64,000 nucleotides of DNA from Burkholderia mayonis. Lineage in GTDB: Bacteria; Pseudomonadota; Gammaproteobacteria; Burkholderiales; Burkholderiaceae. Under the pieces are notes generated by a model that saw only the letters and a program-made list of their open reading frames with translations, was not told where the DNA came from and searched no databases. Every line of letters begins with the position of its first letter. The first letter of the stretch is position 1. The stretch spans positions 2,480,001 to 2,544,000 of the forward strand of contig NZ_CP013387.1 in NCBI RefSeq assembly GCF_001523745.2, written 5' to 3'. The translations under genes were made by a program, and so were the position numbers. Below, piece after piece: positions 10,292 through 18,703 of this stretch.

Positions 10292-11212
10292 ATGACCGTC
10301 CAGCTCGACAACCGGGAAACCGGCGCGCCGTACGGCGCGTCCGCCGACGCGATCCAGTATCACTACGACATCGGCAATGCGTTCCTCGCGCTCGCGCAGG
10401 AAAGCGGCCGCAATTACTCGTGCGCGATGTACGAGGAAGGCGATACGCACGAACAGGCGCAGATCCGCAAGCTCGATTACCACATCGCGCAAATCCGGGC
10501 GCGCGGCGCGGAACGCGTGCTCGACATCGGCTGCGGCTGGGGCGCGCTGCTCGACAGGCTCGTCACGGTCGCCGGCGTGAAGGAGGTCGTGGGGCTCACG
10601 CTGTCGAACGAGCAGCTCAAATATATCGGCGAGCGATACCGGCACCCGGGCATCGACGTGATGCTGCGAAACTGGCAGGACTACGAACCCGATCAGCCGT
10701 TCGACGGCATCATCTCGCTCGGCGCATTCGAGCATTTCGCGAAGATCGACGAAGACAAGGTCGAAGCGTATCGGCATTTCTTCAGGAAGTGCCACGATTT
10801 CCTGAAGCCCGGCGGACGGCTGTCGCTGCAGACGATGGGCTACGGCGACGTGCCGCGCGACCGGCAGCACTCGGATCTCTTCATCGCGCGCGAAGTCTTT
10901 CCGGAATCGGATCTGCCGTATCTCGCGGATATCGTTCTGGCATCCGAAATGCTGTTCGAAGTGGAGCTCGTCCGCAACGATCGCCATGACTATGTGAAGA
11001 CGATGCGCGCGTGGTTCGAGAACCTGCGCGCGCATCGCCGCGAGGCGCTCGCGCTCGCGCCGCTCGACGTCGTCGAGCGCTACGAGCGCTTGTACCGGAC
11101 GATGAGCTATTCGTTCGATCTCGGCGCGTTCGTGCTGTACCGGATCACGTTCCGGCGCATCGAGCCGAACCGGATTCACGCCGGACCGCAACATCGGGCG
11201 GCCGTCGCATGA
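10292..11212 (+). CDS. Cyclopropane-fatty-acid synthase-like SAM methyltransferase
   Basis: 306 residues. SAM-binding motif 'VLDIGCGWGALLDRL' begins near residue 76, preceded by 'YHYDIGNAFLAL' and 'NYSCAMYEEG', and followed by 'GLTLSNEQLKYI' and 'SLGAFEHFAK', all hallmarks of the CFA/mycolic acid cyclopropane synthase family. It lacks the ~90-residue N-terminal domain of E. coli Cfa, so its size is closer to mycobacterial CmaA-type enzymes that act on carrier-bound chains. It would add a methylene (cyclopropane) or methyl group at a double bond made by one of the flanking desaturases. The start is 12 bp after the ACP stop; its end overlaps the next start. Confidence 0.88.
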   Translation: MTVQLDNRETGAPYGASADAIQYHYDIGNAFLALAQESGRNYSCAMYEEGDTHEQAQIRKLDYHIAQIRARGAERVLDIGCGWGALLDRLVTVAGVKEVVGLTLSNEQLKYIGERYRHPGIDVMLRNWQDYEPDQPFDGIISLGAFEHFAKIDEDKVEAYRHFFRKCHDFLKPGGRLSLQTMGYGDVPRDRQHSDLFIAREVFPESDLPYLADIVLASEMLFEVELVRNDRHDYVKTMRAWFENLRAHRREALALAPLDVVERYERLYRTMSYSFDLGAFVLYRITFRRIEPNRIHAGPQHRAAVA

Positions 11213-12234
11213 AGGACACGCCCGCCGACAGCGCCGGCTGCGCCCAGACGCCCGACGGCGCGGCATCGCCGACCGGCCCGGCGATCTCGTCCACGCCCGG
11301 CGATCGCGCGTCCGGACATCTATCGCGCGCGTCGTCGGCGCGGCATCTGGGCGTCGCGTCGATACCGGCGGTCGGCACCGTCGCCGCGATCGCGCTTTGG
11401 GCCGGATTCGGCCTGGCACCGCGCGCGCAGGACATCGCGATGCTCGCGATCTTCTACGTGCTCAACATCCTCGGCATGGAGCTCGCGCTGCATCGCTACT
11501 TCGCGCATCGCACGTTCAAGGCCGCGCCGTCGGTGAAGATCGCGCTCGCGATCCTCGGCTCGCTCGCGTACATGGGGCCGCTGATGTGGTGGGTCGCGAT
11601 TCATCGGCTGCATCACGCGAACGCGGACCGGCCGGGCGACCCGCATACGCCGCAGTTGGGCGGGCGCGGCTTCGCCGGCCGCGCGAAGGGCATCCTGCAC
11701 GGCCACGTTGGCTGGCTGTTCGATCCGTCGTCCGCGCGCCCGAAGGGCTGGAATCAATACGCGAACGACATGTACCGCGATCCGACGCTGTTGCGCATCC
11801 ATCTCGCATACGACTTCTGGCTGCTGCTCGGCCTGCTGCTGCCGGCCGCGATCGGCGGGCTGCTCGATCTGTCGTGGAAGGGCGCGCTGCTCGGCCTGCT
11901 GTGGGGCGGCACCGTGCGGATCTTTCTCGCGACGAACGCGATCTGGGCGGTCAACTCCGTCGGCCATTCGCTCGGCGGCCGCCGGCCGTTTCCCGGCCGC
12001 GACCAGAGCCGAAACGCGTGGTGGCTCGCGATCCTGACGCTCGGGGCCGGCTGGCACAACAACCATCATGCATTTCCGCAGTACGCGAGCACGCGCTTCG
12101 ATCGTTGGCAGATCGACTTGACCGGATCGCTGATCGCGCTGCTCGAACGGCTAGGACTCGTCTGGGACGTGCAGCATCCCGATCGCGACGCGATCCGCGA
12201 ACGGCTCGCGAACGCGCATCGCAGCGATGCGTAA
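11209..12234 (+). CDS. Membrane fatty acid desaturase II
   Basis: 341 residues from ATG 11209, which overlaps the upstream stop (ATGA). Histidine boxes: HRYFAH at 95-100, HRLHH at 132-136, HNNHH at 283-287. It aligns along its whole length with the first desaturase (shared 'GWHNNHHAFP', 'MGWLF/VGWLF', 'WQID'), so the pair arose by duplication and diverged. It may place a second double bond or convert a double bond to a triple bond, as in polyyne and terminal-alkyne clusters; which one cannot be told from sequence. Confidence 0.9.
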   Translation: MKDTPADSAGCAQTPDGAASPTGPAISSTPGDRASGHLSRASSARHLGVASIPAVGTVAAIALWAGFGLAPRAQDIAMLAIFYVLNILGMELALHRYFAHRTFKAAPSVKIALAILGSLAYMGPLMWWVAIHRLHHANADRPGDPHTPQLGGRGFAGRAKGILHGHVGWLFDPSSARPKGWNQYANDMYRDPTLLRIHLAYDFWLLLGLLLPAAIGGLLDLSWKGALLGLLWGGTVRIFLATNAIWAVNSVGHSLGGRRPFPGRDQSRNAWWLAILTLGAGWHNNHHAFPQYASTRFDRWQIDLTGSLIALLERLGLVWDVQHPDRDAIRERLANAHRSDA

Positions 12235-12273
12235 CCCGCATTCTCCTTCCATCGAAATCGACCGAACCTCACG

Positions 12274-13293
12274 ATGACGACACTCAAGATCTTCGATGCG
12301 CGCGTGCATATGCTGCCCGACGTCGTCGCGAAGCTCGTCTGGAAGAACTACGCGCGCGACGCATGGAAGATCCGCCACGAACTGCTCGCCGAGCAATCGA
12401 TCGCCTTCCTGAAGGCGCGCGGGGTCGCGCGCGCGGCCGGCATTTGCTATGCGGCGCAGCCTGGCATCGCGCCGTTCCTCAACGACTTCGTCGCGCAACT
12501 GGCGTCACGGCATCCGGCGTTCGTCGTGCCGTTCGGCACCGTGCATCCGCACGACCGCGATTGCGCGCGCGAGACCGTCCGCGTGCTCGACGAACTCGGT
12601 TTCGCCGGCCTCAAGATCCACTGCCATCTGTTGAGGATCGCGCCGGACGACGACGCGCTCGCGCCGGTTTTCGAAGCGCTCGCCGAACGCGGCAAGGTGC
12701 TGAACCTGCATTCCGGCGCATTCGCAAAAAACAACGCGCAAATGGATGAAATCCGCCGCTTCTGCAATGTCGAACGCTTCCGGCGCGCGATGCGGCGCAC
12801 ACCGCATCTGAAGGTCGTCGTCCCGCACATCGGCTATGACGAAGTTCAGGAGTACGTCGATCTGCTCGACGAATTTCCCAACCTGTACTTCGATACCGCG
12901 ATGGCGTTCGGCGGCCATCGCGTCGCGACGGGCGAGATCGTGGCCGACGTCAGGCCGCTTCGGGCGACGCGCTATCCGCGCGGCGCGCATCCGCGTCTGC
13001 CGACGCCGTGGAAGCCCGCGCTCGAACAGCTCGTGCCGCAGATCTGCGATCGTCCGGACCGGTTTCTGTACGGCAGCGACTTCCCGCTGATCCCGTACGA
13101 ATGGGATTTCGAAATCGAGCAACTGAAGCGCTACCTGCCGGCGGACGTGCTGCATAAAATCTTGTGGGACAACGCCCACGCGCTGTTCGGCGGCAATGCG
13201 GGCAGTACGAACGATGCGGGCGACGCAAGCGCACGCGCGAACGCGCCGGCCAACCTGCTCGCAGCCGCGCCGACCGTGGAGCCGACGCGATGA
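12274..13293 (+). CDS. Amidohydrolase-2 family protein (TIM-barrel metal hydrolase/decarboxylase)
   Basis: 339 residues. Features of the ACMSD-type amidohydrolase family: 'HPHDRDCARE', 'GFAGLKIHCHLL', 'KVLNLHSGAF', 'VVVPHIGYDEV' and 'LYGSDFPLIPY' with the late metal-binding Asp. At the N-terminus the usual D-x-H-x-H reads 'FDARVHML', so the first metal-ligand His is Arg while the second is kept. Family members hydrolyse amides or lactones or decarboxylate small acids. In this operon, 39 bp after a desaturase and overlapping the acyl-AMP ligase, it probably acts on the lipid or its conjugate. The last ~35 residues are low-complexity and Ala-rich. Confidence 0.8.
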   Translation: MTTLKIFDARVHMLPDVVAKLVWKNYARDAWKIRHELLAEQSIAFLKARGVARAAGICYAAQPGIAPFLNDFVAQLASRHPAFVVPFGTVHPHDRDCARETVRVLDELGFAGLKIHCHLLRIAPDDDALAPVFEALAERGKVLNLHSGAFAKNNAQMDEIRRFCNVERFRRAMRRTPHLKVVVPHIGYDEVQEYVDLLDEFPNLYFDTAMAFGGHRVATGEIVADVRPLRATRYPRGAHPRLPTPWKPALEQLVPQICDRPDRFLYGSDFPLIPYEWDFEIEQLKRYLPADVLHKILWDNAHALFGGNAGSTNDAGDASARANAPANLLAAAPTVEPTR

Positions 13294-15107
13294 AGCATCC
13301 GGAACCTTCGACAAGCACCGGCGCGCCCGCCGCCGACGCGTTCGCCGATTTCGTCGAACTGACGCGATATCGCGCCGCGCATCAGCCCGATCTTCAGGTC
13401 TACACGTTCGTCACGGGCGGCGATCGCGACGAGCGGCATCTTACGTGCGCGGAACTGGACAGGCGCGCAAGCATCGTCGCGGCGGCGCTGTCAGGGATCG
13501 CCCGCCCCGGGGATCGCGTGCTGCTGCTGTTTCCGCCGGGAATCGACTACATCGCCGCGCTGTTCGGCTGCATGTATGCGGGCGTCGTCGCGGCGCCCGC
13601 GTATCCGGTCGAGCCCGCGCAGGCGGAACGCACGTTGCGGCGGCTAATCGGCATCGTCGGGAATTGTGCGCCGGCCGCGATCCTGTCGACGACGGCCGTG
13701 CGCGGCGACGCGACTCGCATCGAAGCCGGTTCGCATGCGCTCGGCGGCCTGCGCTGGATCACGGTCGATACGCTCGCCGACAGCGTCGAGCGCTACGTCC
13801 CGCCGCCCGTCAATCATCGAACGCCCGTCTATCTGCAATACACGTCCGGCTCGACCGGCGCGCCGAAGGGCGTGATGATCAGCCACCGGAACCTGCTGCA
13901 CAACTCCGCGCTGATCGCGAGCCGCTTCGAGCACGACGCGAACAGCCGCGGCGTGATCTGGCTGCCGCCGTATCACGACATGGGCCTGATCGGCGGCATC
14001 CTGCAGCCGCTCTACGTCGGCTTTCCGGTAACGCTGATGTCGCACGTCGATTTCCTCAAGCATCCGCTGCGCTGGCTGCGCACGATCGGTGAGCGTCGCG
14101 CGACGACGAGCGGCGGGCCGAACTTCGCGTATCAGATGCTCGCGACGATGCGCATCGCCGACGCCGATTTCGACAAGCTCGATCTCAGTTCATGGGACCT
14201 CGCGTTCGTCGGGGCCGAACCGATCCGGCACGGCACGCTGGAAGCGTTCTCGCAGCGCTTCGCGCGCTGCGGCTTCGATGCGCGTGCGTTCTATCCGTGC
14301 TACGGGCTCGCCGAGCACACGCTGTTCATGACGGGCGGGCTGAAATCGCAGCCGCCCGTCGTCGCAGTCGCGCCGCGCGATGCGGAACCGGCGCGCGAAC
14401 CGGAAACGCAACGCACGAGCACGGCGATCGGATGCGGCGACGCGGCCGGCGACAGTCTGGTGTTGATCGTCGATCCCGATGCCCGCGTTCCGTGCGATGA
14501 TGGCCAAGTCGGCGAAATCTGGGCGCAAGGGCCGAGCGTCGCGCTCGGTTACTGGAACAATCGTGAGCTGAGCGCACAGACTTTCGAAGCCGAGCTGCAC
14601 GGCCATGATGCGCGATTCCTGCGCACCGGCGATTATGGATATCGGTCGGGGTCCGACGTTTTCGTCACGGGCCGCCTGAAGGACATGATGCTGATTCGCG
14701 GCGCCAATCATTACCCGCACGACGTCGAGGAAACGATCGAGGCGCTCGACGCCGAACTGTTTCGCCCCGGCGGATGCGCGGTGTTCACGCTCGACACCGA
14801 TGCGTCACCGCAAGTGATCGTCGTGCGCGAGCTGCGGGCGCGCTATCTGAAGGCGTTCAGCGATGGCGATCATGCAAGCGGCCATGCGCCCGACGCGCTG
14901 TTCGGCAAGCTGCGTCATGCAATCAATCTGCACCACGGCATCGCGGTGCACACCATCGTCTTCACGTCGCCGTCGGCGATACCGAAGACGACGAGCGGAA
15001 AGGTCCAGCGGCACGCTTGTCGCGAACTGTTTCTCAACGACACGCTGCCGGTGATCACGCAGTGGCGCGCGCAACTCGGCGCGCCGAACGAAACCCGGAA
15101 GAACTGA
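13290..15107 (+). CDS. Fatty acyl-AMP ligase (FAAL)
   Basis: 605 residues from ATG 13290, overlapping the upstream stop by 4 bp. ANL motif 'YTSGSTGAPKGVMISHRNL' from residue 184, then FAAL hallmarks 'WLPPYHDMGLIGGIL', 'AFVGAEPIRHGTLEAF' and 'FYPCYGLAEHTLFMTGG', plus the C-terminal 'FVTGRLKDMMLIRGANHYPHDVEETI'. FAALs activate free fatty acids to acyl-adenylates and transfer them to ACP rather than CoA. It should load the ACP at 9995 and so start the pathway. Length and motifs fit stand-alone FAALs of polyketide, lipopeptide and polyyne clusters. Confidence 0.93.
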   Translation: MKHPEPSTSTGAPAADAFADFVELTRYRAAHQPDLQVYTFVTGGDRDERHLTCAELDRRASIVAAALSGIARPGDRVLLLFPPGIDYIAALFGCMYAGVVAAPAYPVEPAQAERTLRRLIGIVGNCAPAAILSTTAVRGDATRIEAGSHALGGLRWITVDTLADSVERYVPPPVNHRTPVYLQYTSGSTGAPKGVMISHRNLLHNSALIASRFEHDANSRGVIWLPPYHDMGLIGGILQPLYVGFPVTLMSHVDFLKHPLRWLRTIGERRATTSGGPNFAYQMLATMRIADADFDKLDLSSWDLAFVGAEPIRHGTLEAFSQRFARCGFDARAFYPCYGLAEHTLFMTGGLKSQPPVVAVAPRDAEPAREPETQRTSTAIGCGDAAGDSLVLIVDPDARVPCDDGQVGEIWAQGPSVALGYWNNRELSAQTFEAELHGHDARFLRTGDYGYRSGSDVFVTGRLKDMMLIRGANHYPHDVEETIEALDAELFRPGGCAVFTLDTDASPQVIVVRELRARYLKAFSDGDHASGHAPDALFGKLRHAINLHHGIAVHTIVFTSPSAIPKTTSGKVQRHACRELFLNDTLPVITQWRAQLGAPNETRKN

Positions 15108-15120
15108 CGAGGAACGCAGC

Positions 15121-15540
15121 ATGCAAGAGAAACTGGACGCGGACTACTTCAACCGATTCGGCGCCGATTATCTGCCGGGCCTGCTCGGCATCGTCGTCAA
15201 CCAAGTCGAGAAAAACCACGTGCTCGCCGAGCTGACCATTCGCAAGGCCGTGCTCGCGCACGGCATCCTCCATGCGGGCACGATCGTCAGCATCGCCGAT
15301 ACCGCGTGCGGCTACGGGTGCCTCGCGAGCTTGCCGGAGGGCGCGTCCAGCTTCAGCACGCTCGAGCTGAAGAGCAACTTCATGGGCTCGGCCCGCGACG
15401 GCGCGATCGTCTGCGAAGCGCGCGCGATTCATAGCGGCCGGATGACGCAGGTGTGGGACGCAACCGTCCGGCATCGCGAAACGGACAAGCTGCTCGCGAC
15501 GTTCCGCTGCACGCAGATGATCCTCTGGCCGACGAAGTAA
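15121..15540 (+). CDS. PaaI-type hotdog-fold thioesterase
   Basis: 139 residues, normal length for the family. 'HGILHAGTIVSIADTACGYGCL' contains the conserved 'HxG..ad' catalytic region, followed by 'LELKSNFMGSARDGAIVCEA'. It hydrolyses acyl-CoA or acyl-ACP thioesters. It lies 13 bp after the FAAL, so it is a natural candidate to release the finished chain from the ACP, or to proofread it. A ribosome-binding site (GAGGAACG) precedes the ATG. Confidence 0.87.
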   Translation: MQEKLDADYFNRFGADYLPGLLGIVVNQVEKNHVLAELTIRKAVLAHGILHAGTIVSIADTACGYGCLASLPEGASSFSTLELKSNFMGSARDGAIVCEARAIHSGRMTQVWDATVRHRETDKLLATFRCTQMILWPTK

Positions 15541-15546
15541 ATCGCG

Positions 15547-16518
15547 ATGAGCACCCCGCGCCTGAAGGACACGCCGCATGCGGCCGCTCGCGAACGGCGT
15601 GACGGCATCGACATGACCTGGCTCGATCCGCTGCGGCTCCGTTTCCGCGCGTCGCGGATCAGAGGAGGCTGGGCCGCGCGGTCGCGGCCGGACGTGCGCT
15701 TCATCGACGTGCCCACCGCGACGATCCGTGTGCGCGCCGCCGGCCCGCGCGAGAGCGGACAGCCGACGATCGTGCTCGTCTGCGATCCGCCGAGCGTCAT
15801 CGAGCACTTCGACCGGTTGTTTTCGCTCGTCGCGCCGCACGCGCGCATCGTCTGCTTCGAGCCGCCCGGCTTCGGCTTCTCCGTGCCGAACCGGCAATTC
15901 GCGTTTTCGTTCGACGACTACCGCGCCGCGATCGAAGCAATGCTCGCGAGCCTGAACGAAGGACCTTACCTGCTCGCGTTCTCGTGCGTCTGGGCGCATA
16001 TCGCGTTGCAGATCGCGGCCGCGCAGCCGGCGCTCGTCGACAGGCTGCTGCTCTGGCAAAGCCCCGCGTGGGACGAACAGGTCGCGTGGGCGCGGCACGT
16101 CGATGCGCGCAACCTGCTCGCGACGCCTGTCGTCGGGCAGTGCGCGTGCGCGTTCGGCGCGCGGAAGATCGGCGCCGGCTGGTTCCGGCAAGCAATGGCG
16201 AAAGACCGTTACCGCGAATTCGCACCGATGCTCGATACGTCGTTCGATCACGGCGCGTTCTGCTGCCTCGGCTCGCTGTGGCAGCGGTTTTATAACGCAG
16301 CGCCGCGCGCCGTGCAGGTCGAGCAGCCGACGCTGCTCACGTGGGGTGCGGCGGACCGCACGCATCGGCATAGCGACAAGTGGTCGATCGCGCGGCACGT
16401 GCCGCAAGCCGTCCTGCATCCGGGCTTCGAGCAGGCGGGGCATTCTCCGGAGCTCGAGGATAGCGATGCGTTCGCGGCGCTCTTGCTCGACTGGCTGACG
16501 GCGAAGCGGGAAAGCTGA
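15547..16518 (+). CDS. Alpha/beta hydrolase
   Basis: 323 residues, 6 bp after the thioesterase. An alpha/beta-hydrolase fold is suggested by 'PTIVLVCDPPSVIEHF', 'VCFEPPGFGFS', the strand 'GPYLLAFSCVWAHIALQIAA' carrying a Ser in the nucleophile position, 'PTLLTWGAADRTHRH' with the acid Asp, and 'FEQAGHSPELED' with the catalytic His. The nucleophile elbow reads A-F-S-C-V instead of G-x-S-x-G, which is unusual. It could be a second thioesterase, an esterase, or an acyltransferase acting on the product. Last gene of the tight operon. Confidence 0.8.
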   Translation: MSTPRLKDTPHAAARERRDGIDMTWLDPLRLRFRASRIRGGWAARSRPDVRFIDVPTATIRVRAAGPRESGQPTIVLVCDPPSVIEHFDRLFSLVAPHARIVCFEPPGFGFSVPNRQFAFSFDDYRAAIEAMLASLNEGPYLLAFSCVWAHIALQIAAAQPALVDRLLLWQSPAWDEQVAWARHVDARNLLATPVVGQCACAFGARKIGAGWFRQAMAKDRYREFAPMLDTSFDHGAFCCLGSLWQRFYNAAPRAVQVEQPTLLTWGAADRTHRHSDKWSIARHVPQAVLHPGFEQAGHSPELEDSDAFAALLLDWLTAKRES

Positions 16519-16791
16519 GTGCGCCCGGCCGAACGCGTGGCGCGACGCCGAAGATCGGCGCGCGCCCTTCGTCTGGGCACCATGCTTCGCGAGCGCGTTC
16601 GATTTCGCAATCGGCGCGCAATGCGCGCCGCCGCTTCGAGCAGCGCGCGCCCATCATGCCGCCACCGCGCGCCGCCCTCCACCGCCCCTCCGCCGATACG
16701 GAGCTTCACCGCGACGAACCGATCGCGCCCACTCTCTGCGCGACCCGTTCGCAATCCGACAACAACCGATCGACTTTTTCGAGGACAGCCT

Positions 16792-18450
16792 ATGCCCGCA
16801 CCGACCCGCCGTCGCGCCGGCCTGACGCGAGATGGACAACAACGCCGCGATTTCATCGACAAGACGCTGAAGACGATCGCCGCCGCACCATTGCTCGGCA
16901 CGGCATCCGCCGCAGCGGCGGCATCGCCTGCGGGCGTCTACGACTACGTCGTGATCGGCGCGGGCTCGTCGGGCTCGGTGCTCGTCCGACGCCTGATCGA
17001 CGCGGGCCACAAGGTGCTCGTGCTCGAAGCCGGGCCGACCGACAGCCTGCCCGCGATTCACGAGCCGCCGAGCGTGATGCAGCTCTATCACAGCGAAGTC
17101 GATTGGGCGTTCACGACGCTGCCGCAGCATCACGCGGCCGATCAACGCATGGACTGGCCGCGCGGCAAGACGCTCGGCGGCAGCAGCGCGATCAACGGGA
17201 TGGTGTACGTGCGCGGGCTGCCGCAGGATTTCGACAGTTGGGCGGAACGCGGCGCGGCGGGCTGGGCGTGGCGCGACGTCGAGCCGTATTTCCGCAGGCT
17301 CGAACGCTTCCGGCTCGACGATCCGCTGCGCGTGCACGGCCACGACGGCCTGCTCGACATCGGCCGCCCGACGATGACGCCGCTCGCGCACGACTTCGTC
17401 GCGGCCGCGACCGAACTCGGCCTGCCCGATCGCGGCGACTACAACGACGGCCGCGACAGCACCGGGGCGGCGCTGTCGCAATTCACGATCCTGCCGGACG
17501 GCCGGCGCGCGAGCGCATGGACGTGCTACGTCGAGCCGATCAAAACGCATCCGCGCCTGACGATCGTCACGCAGGCGCGCGTGCTGAATCTGCTTTTGCA
17601 CCGCCAACACGCGTTCGGCGTGCGCTTCCTGCTGCGCGGCGAAACGATCGCGGTGCGCGCAGAGCGCGAAGTGCTGCTGTGCGCGGGCTCGATCATGTCG
17701 CCGGCAATCCTGATGCACTCGGGCATCGGCCCTGCGGCGGACCTCGAACGCGCCGGCATTCGGCCCGTCGTCGATCTGCCGGGCGTCGGCGCGAATCTTC
17801 ACGATCATGCGGCGTGCTCGATGGTGTGGGAAACGACGCGGGAAAACGCCAAGTCGTTCACGACCGGCATGGAAGCGACCGTGTTCATGAGGACGAATGC
17901 GTCGCTCGCGACGCCCGACGCGCAGATCCTGCTGTCGACAAACCCGTTCCTGCCGACCGTCAAGCGCGGCTTCACGCTGGTGCCGATGGCGATCGCGCCG
18001 CGGAGCCGAGGGCGCGTGCGGCTCACGAGCGCCGATCCGCTCGCCTACCCGAGCATGGACCCGCGCGTGTTCGCCGATCCGCACGATCTCGAAGTGGTCG
18101 CAAAGCAGGCGCTCTTCATCCGCGACGTCGCGACGCGCCCATCGCTCTCCGCATGGGGCGCGCGCGAAGTCGCGCCCGGGCCGTCGGTTTCGACGCTTGC
18201 CGCGATGATCGGCTATGCGAAGCAGTCGGCCGCGACCGGCTATCACCAGGTCGGCACCGCGCGAATGGGCGTCGATGCGATGGCCGTCGTCGATCCGCAA
18301 TTGAAGGTTCGCGGCGTGTCGGGACTGCGCGTGATCGACGCGTCGGTGATGCCGACCGTGACGTCCGGCAACACGAACGGACCGGCGATGATGATCGCGG
18401 AGAAGGCGGCGGATTTGTTGCTTGGGATCGGGCGATCGCGCGGGAAGTGA
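16792..18450 (+). CDS. GMC-family FAD oxidoreductase with Tat signal
   Basis: 552 residues from ATG 16792. The N-terminus carries a twin-arginine signal ('QQRRDFIDKTLKTIAAAPLL') followed by an Ala-rich cleavage region near residue 42, so export by Tat in the folded state is likely. FAD-binding 'YDYVVIGAGSSGSVLVRRL', 'WPRGKTLGGSSAINGMVYVRG', and the C-terminal GMC signature 'GYHQVGTARMG' with the active-site His and 'MPTVTSGNTNGPAMMIAEKAAD'. It would oxidise an alcohol to an aldehyde or ketone in the periplasm. It follows the lipid operon after 273 bp without an obvious terminator, so it may or may not belong to the pathway. Confidence 0.9.
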   Translation: MPAPTRRRAGLTRDGQQRRDFIDKTLKTIAAAPLLGTASAAAAASPAGVYDYVVIGAGSSGSVLVRRLIDAGHKVLVLEAGPTDSLPAIHEPPSVMQLYHSEVDWAFTTLPQHHAADQRMDWPRGKTLGGSSAINGMVYVRGLPQDFDSWAERGAAGWAWRDVEPYFRRLERFRLDDPLRVHGHDGLLDIGRPTMTPLAHDFVAAATELGLPDRGDYNDGRDSTGAALSQFTILPDGRRASAWTCYVEPIKTHPRLTIVTQARVLNLLLHRQHAFGVRFLLRGETIAVRAEREVLLCAGSIMSPAILMHSGIGPAADLERAGIRPVVDLPGVGANLHDHAACSMVWETTRENAKSFTTGMEATVFMRTNASLATPDAQILLSTNPFLPTVKRGFTLVPMAIAPRSRGRVRLTSADPLAYPSMDPRVFADPHDLEVVAKQALFIRDVATRPSLSAWGAREVAPGPSVSTLAAMIGYAKQSAATGYHQVGTARMGVDAMAVVDPQLKVRGVSGLRVIDASVMPTVTSGNTNGPAMMIAEKAADLLLGIGRSRGK

Positions 18451-18553
18451 CGATTTCGCTGCGGCGCGACGGCTACGGCCACGCATAGCGCAATCACGTC
18501 GCGGCGGATTCCATCGATGTGATTCCCTCGTCCGCCGAGGACATTCCGTTCAT

Positions 18554-18661
18554 TTCACGCTGTTCGCGATCGAGGACGACTTCGCGTCCGTGTTCGGCAA
18601 GGCGTTTCTCGCCGCGTACGATGCGGAAGTCGAGCGTTATCGCGGGCGCTGCCGGAACTGA
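18554..18661 (+). pseudogene. Possible C-terminal remnant of a glutamine-synthetase-like protein
   Basis: About 35 residues ('FASVFGKAFLAAYDAEVERY') ending at a TGA look like the extreme C-terminus of glutamine synthetase-family proteins, where a short helix with 'F..aF...k..E..ry' is common. No upstream part of such a gene is present. The resemblance is short and could be chance. Confidence 0.25.
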
Positions 18662-18703
18662 TCCGAATTCGCGGAGGCCGATCGCGGCCGCGCATGAACG
18701 CTG

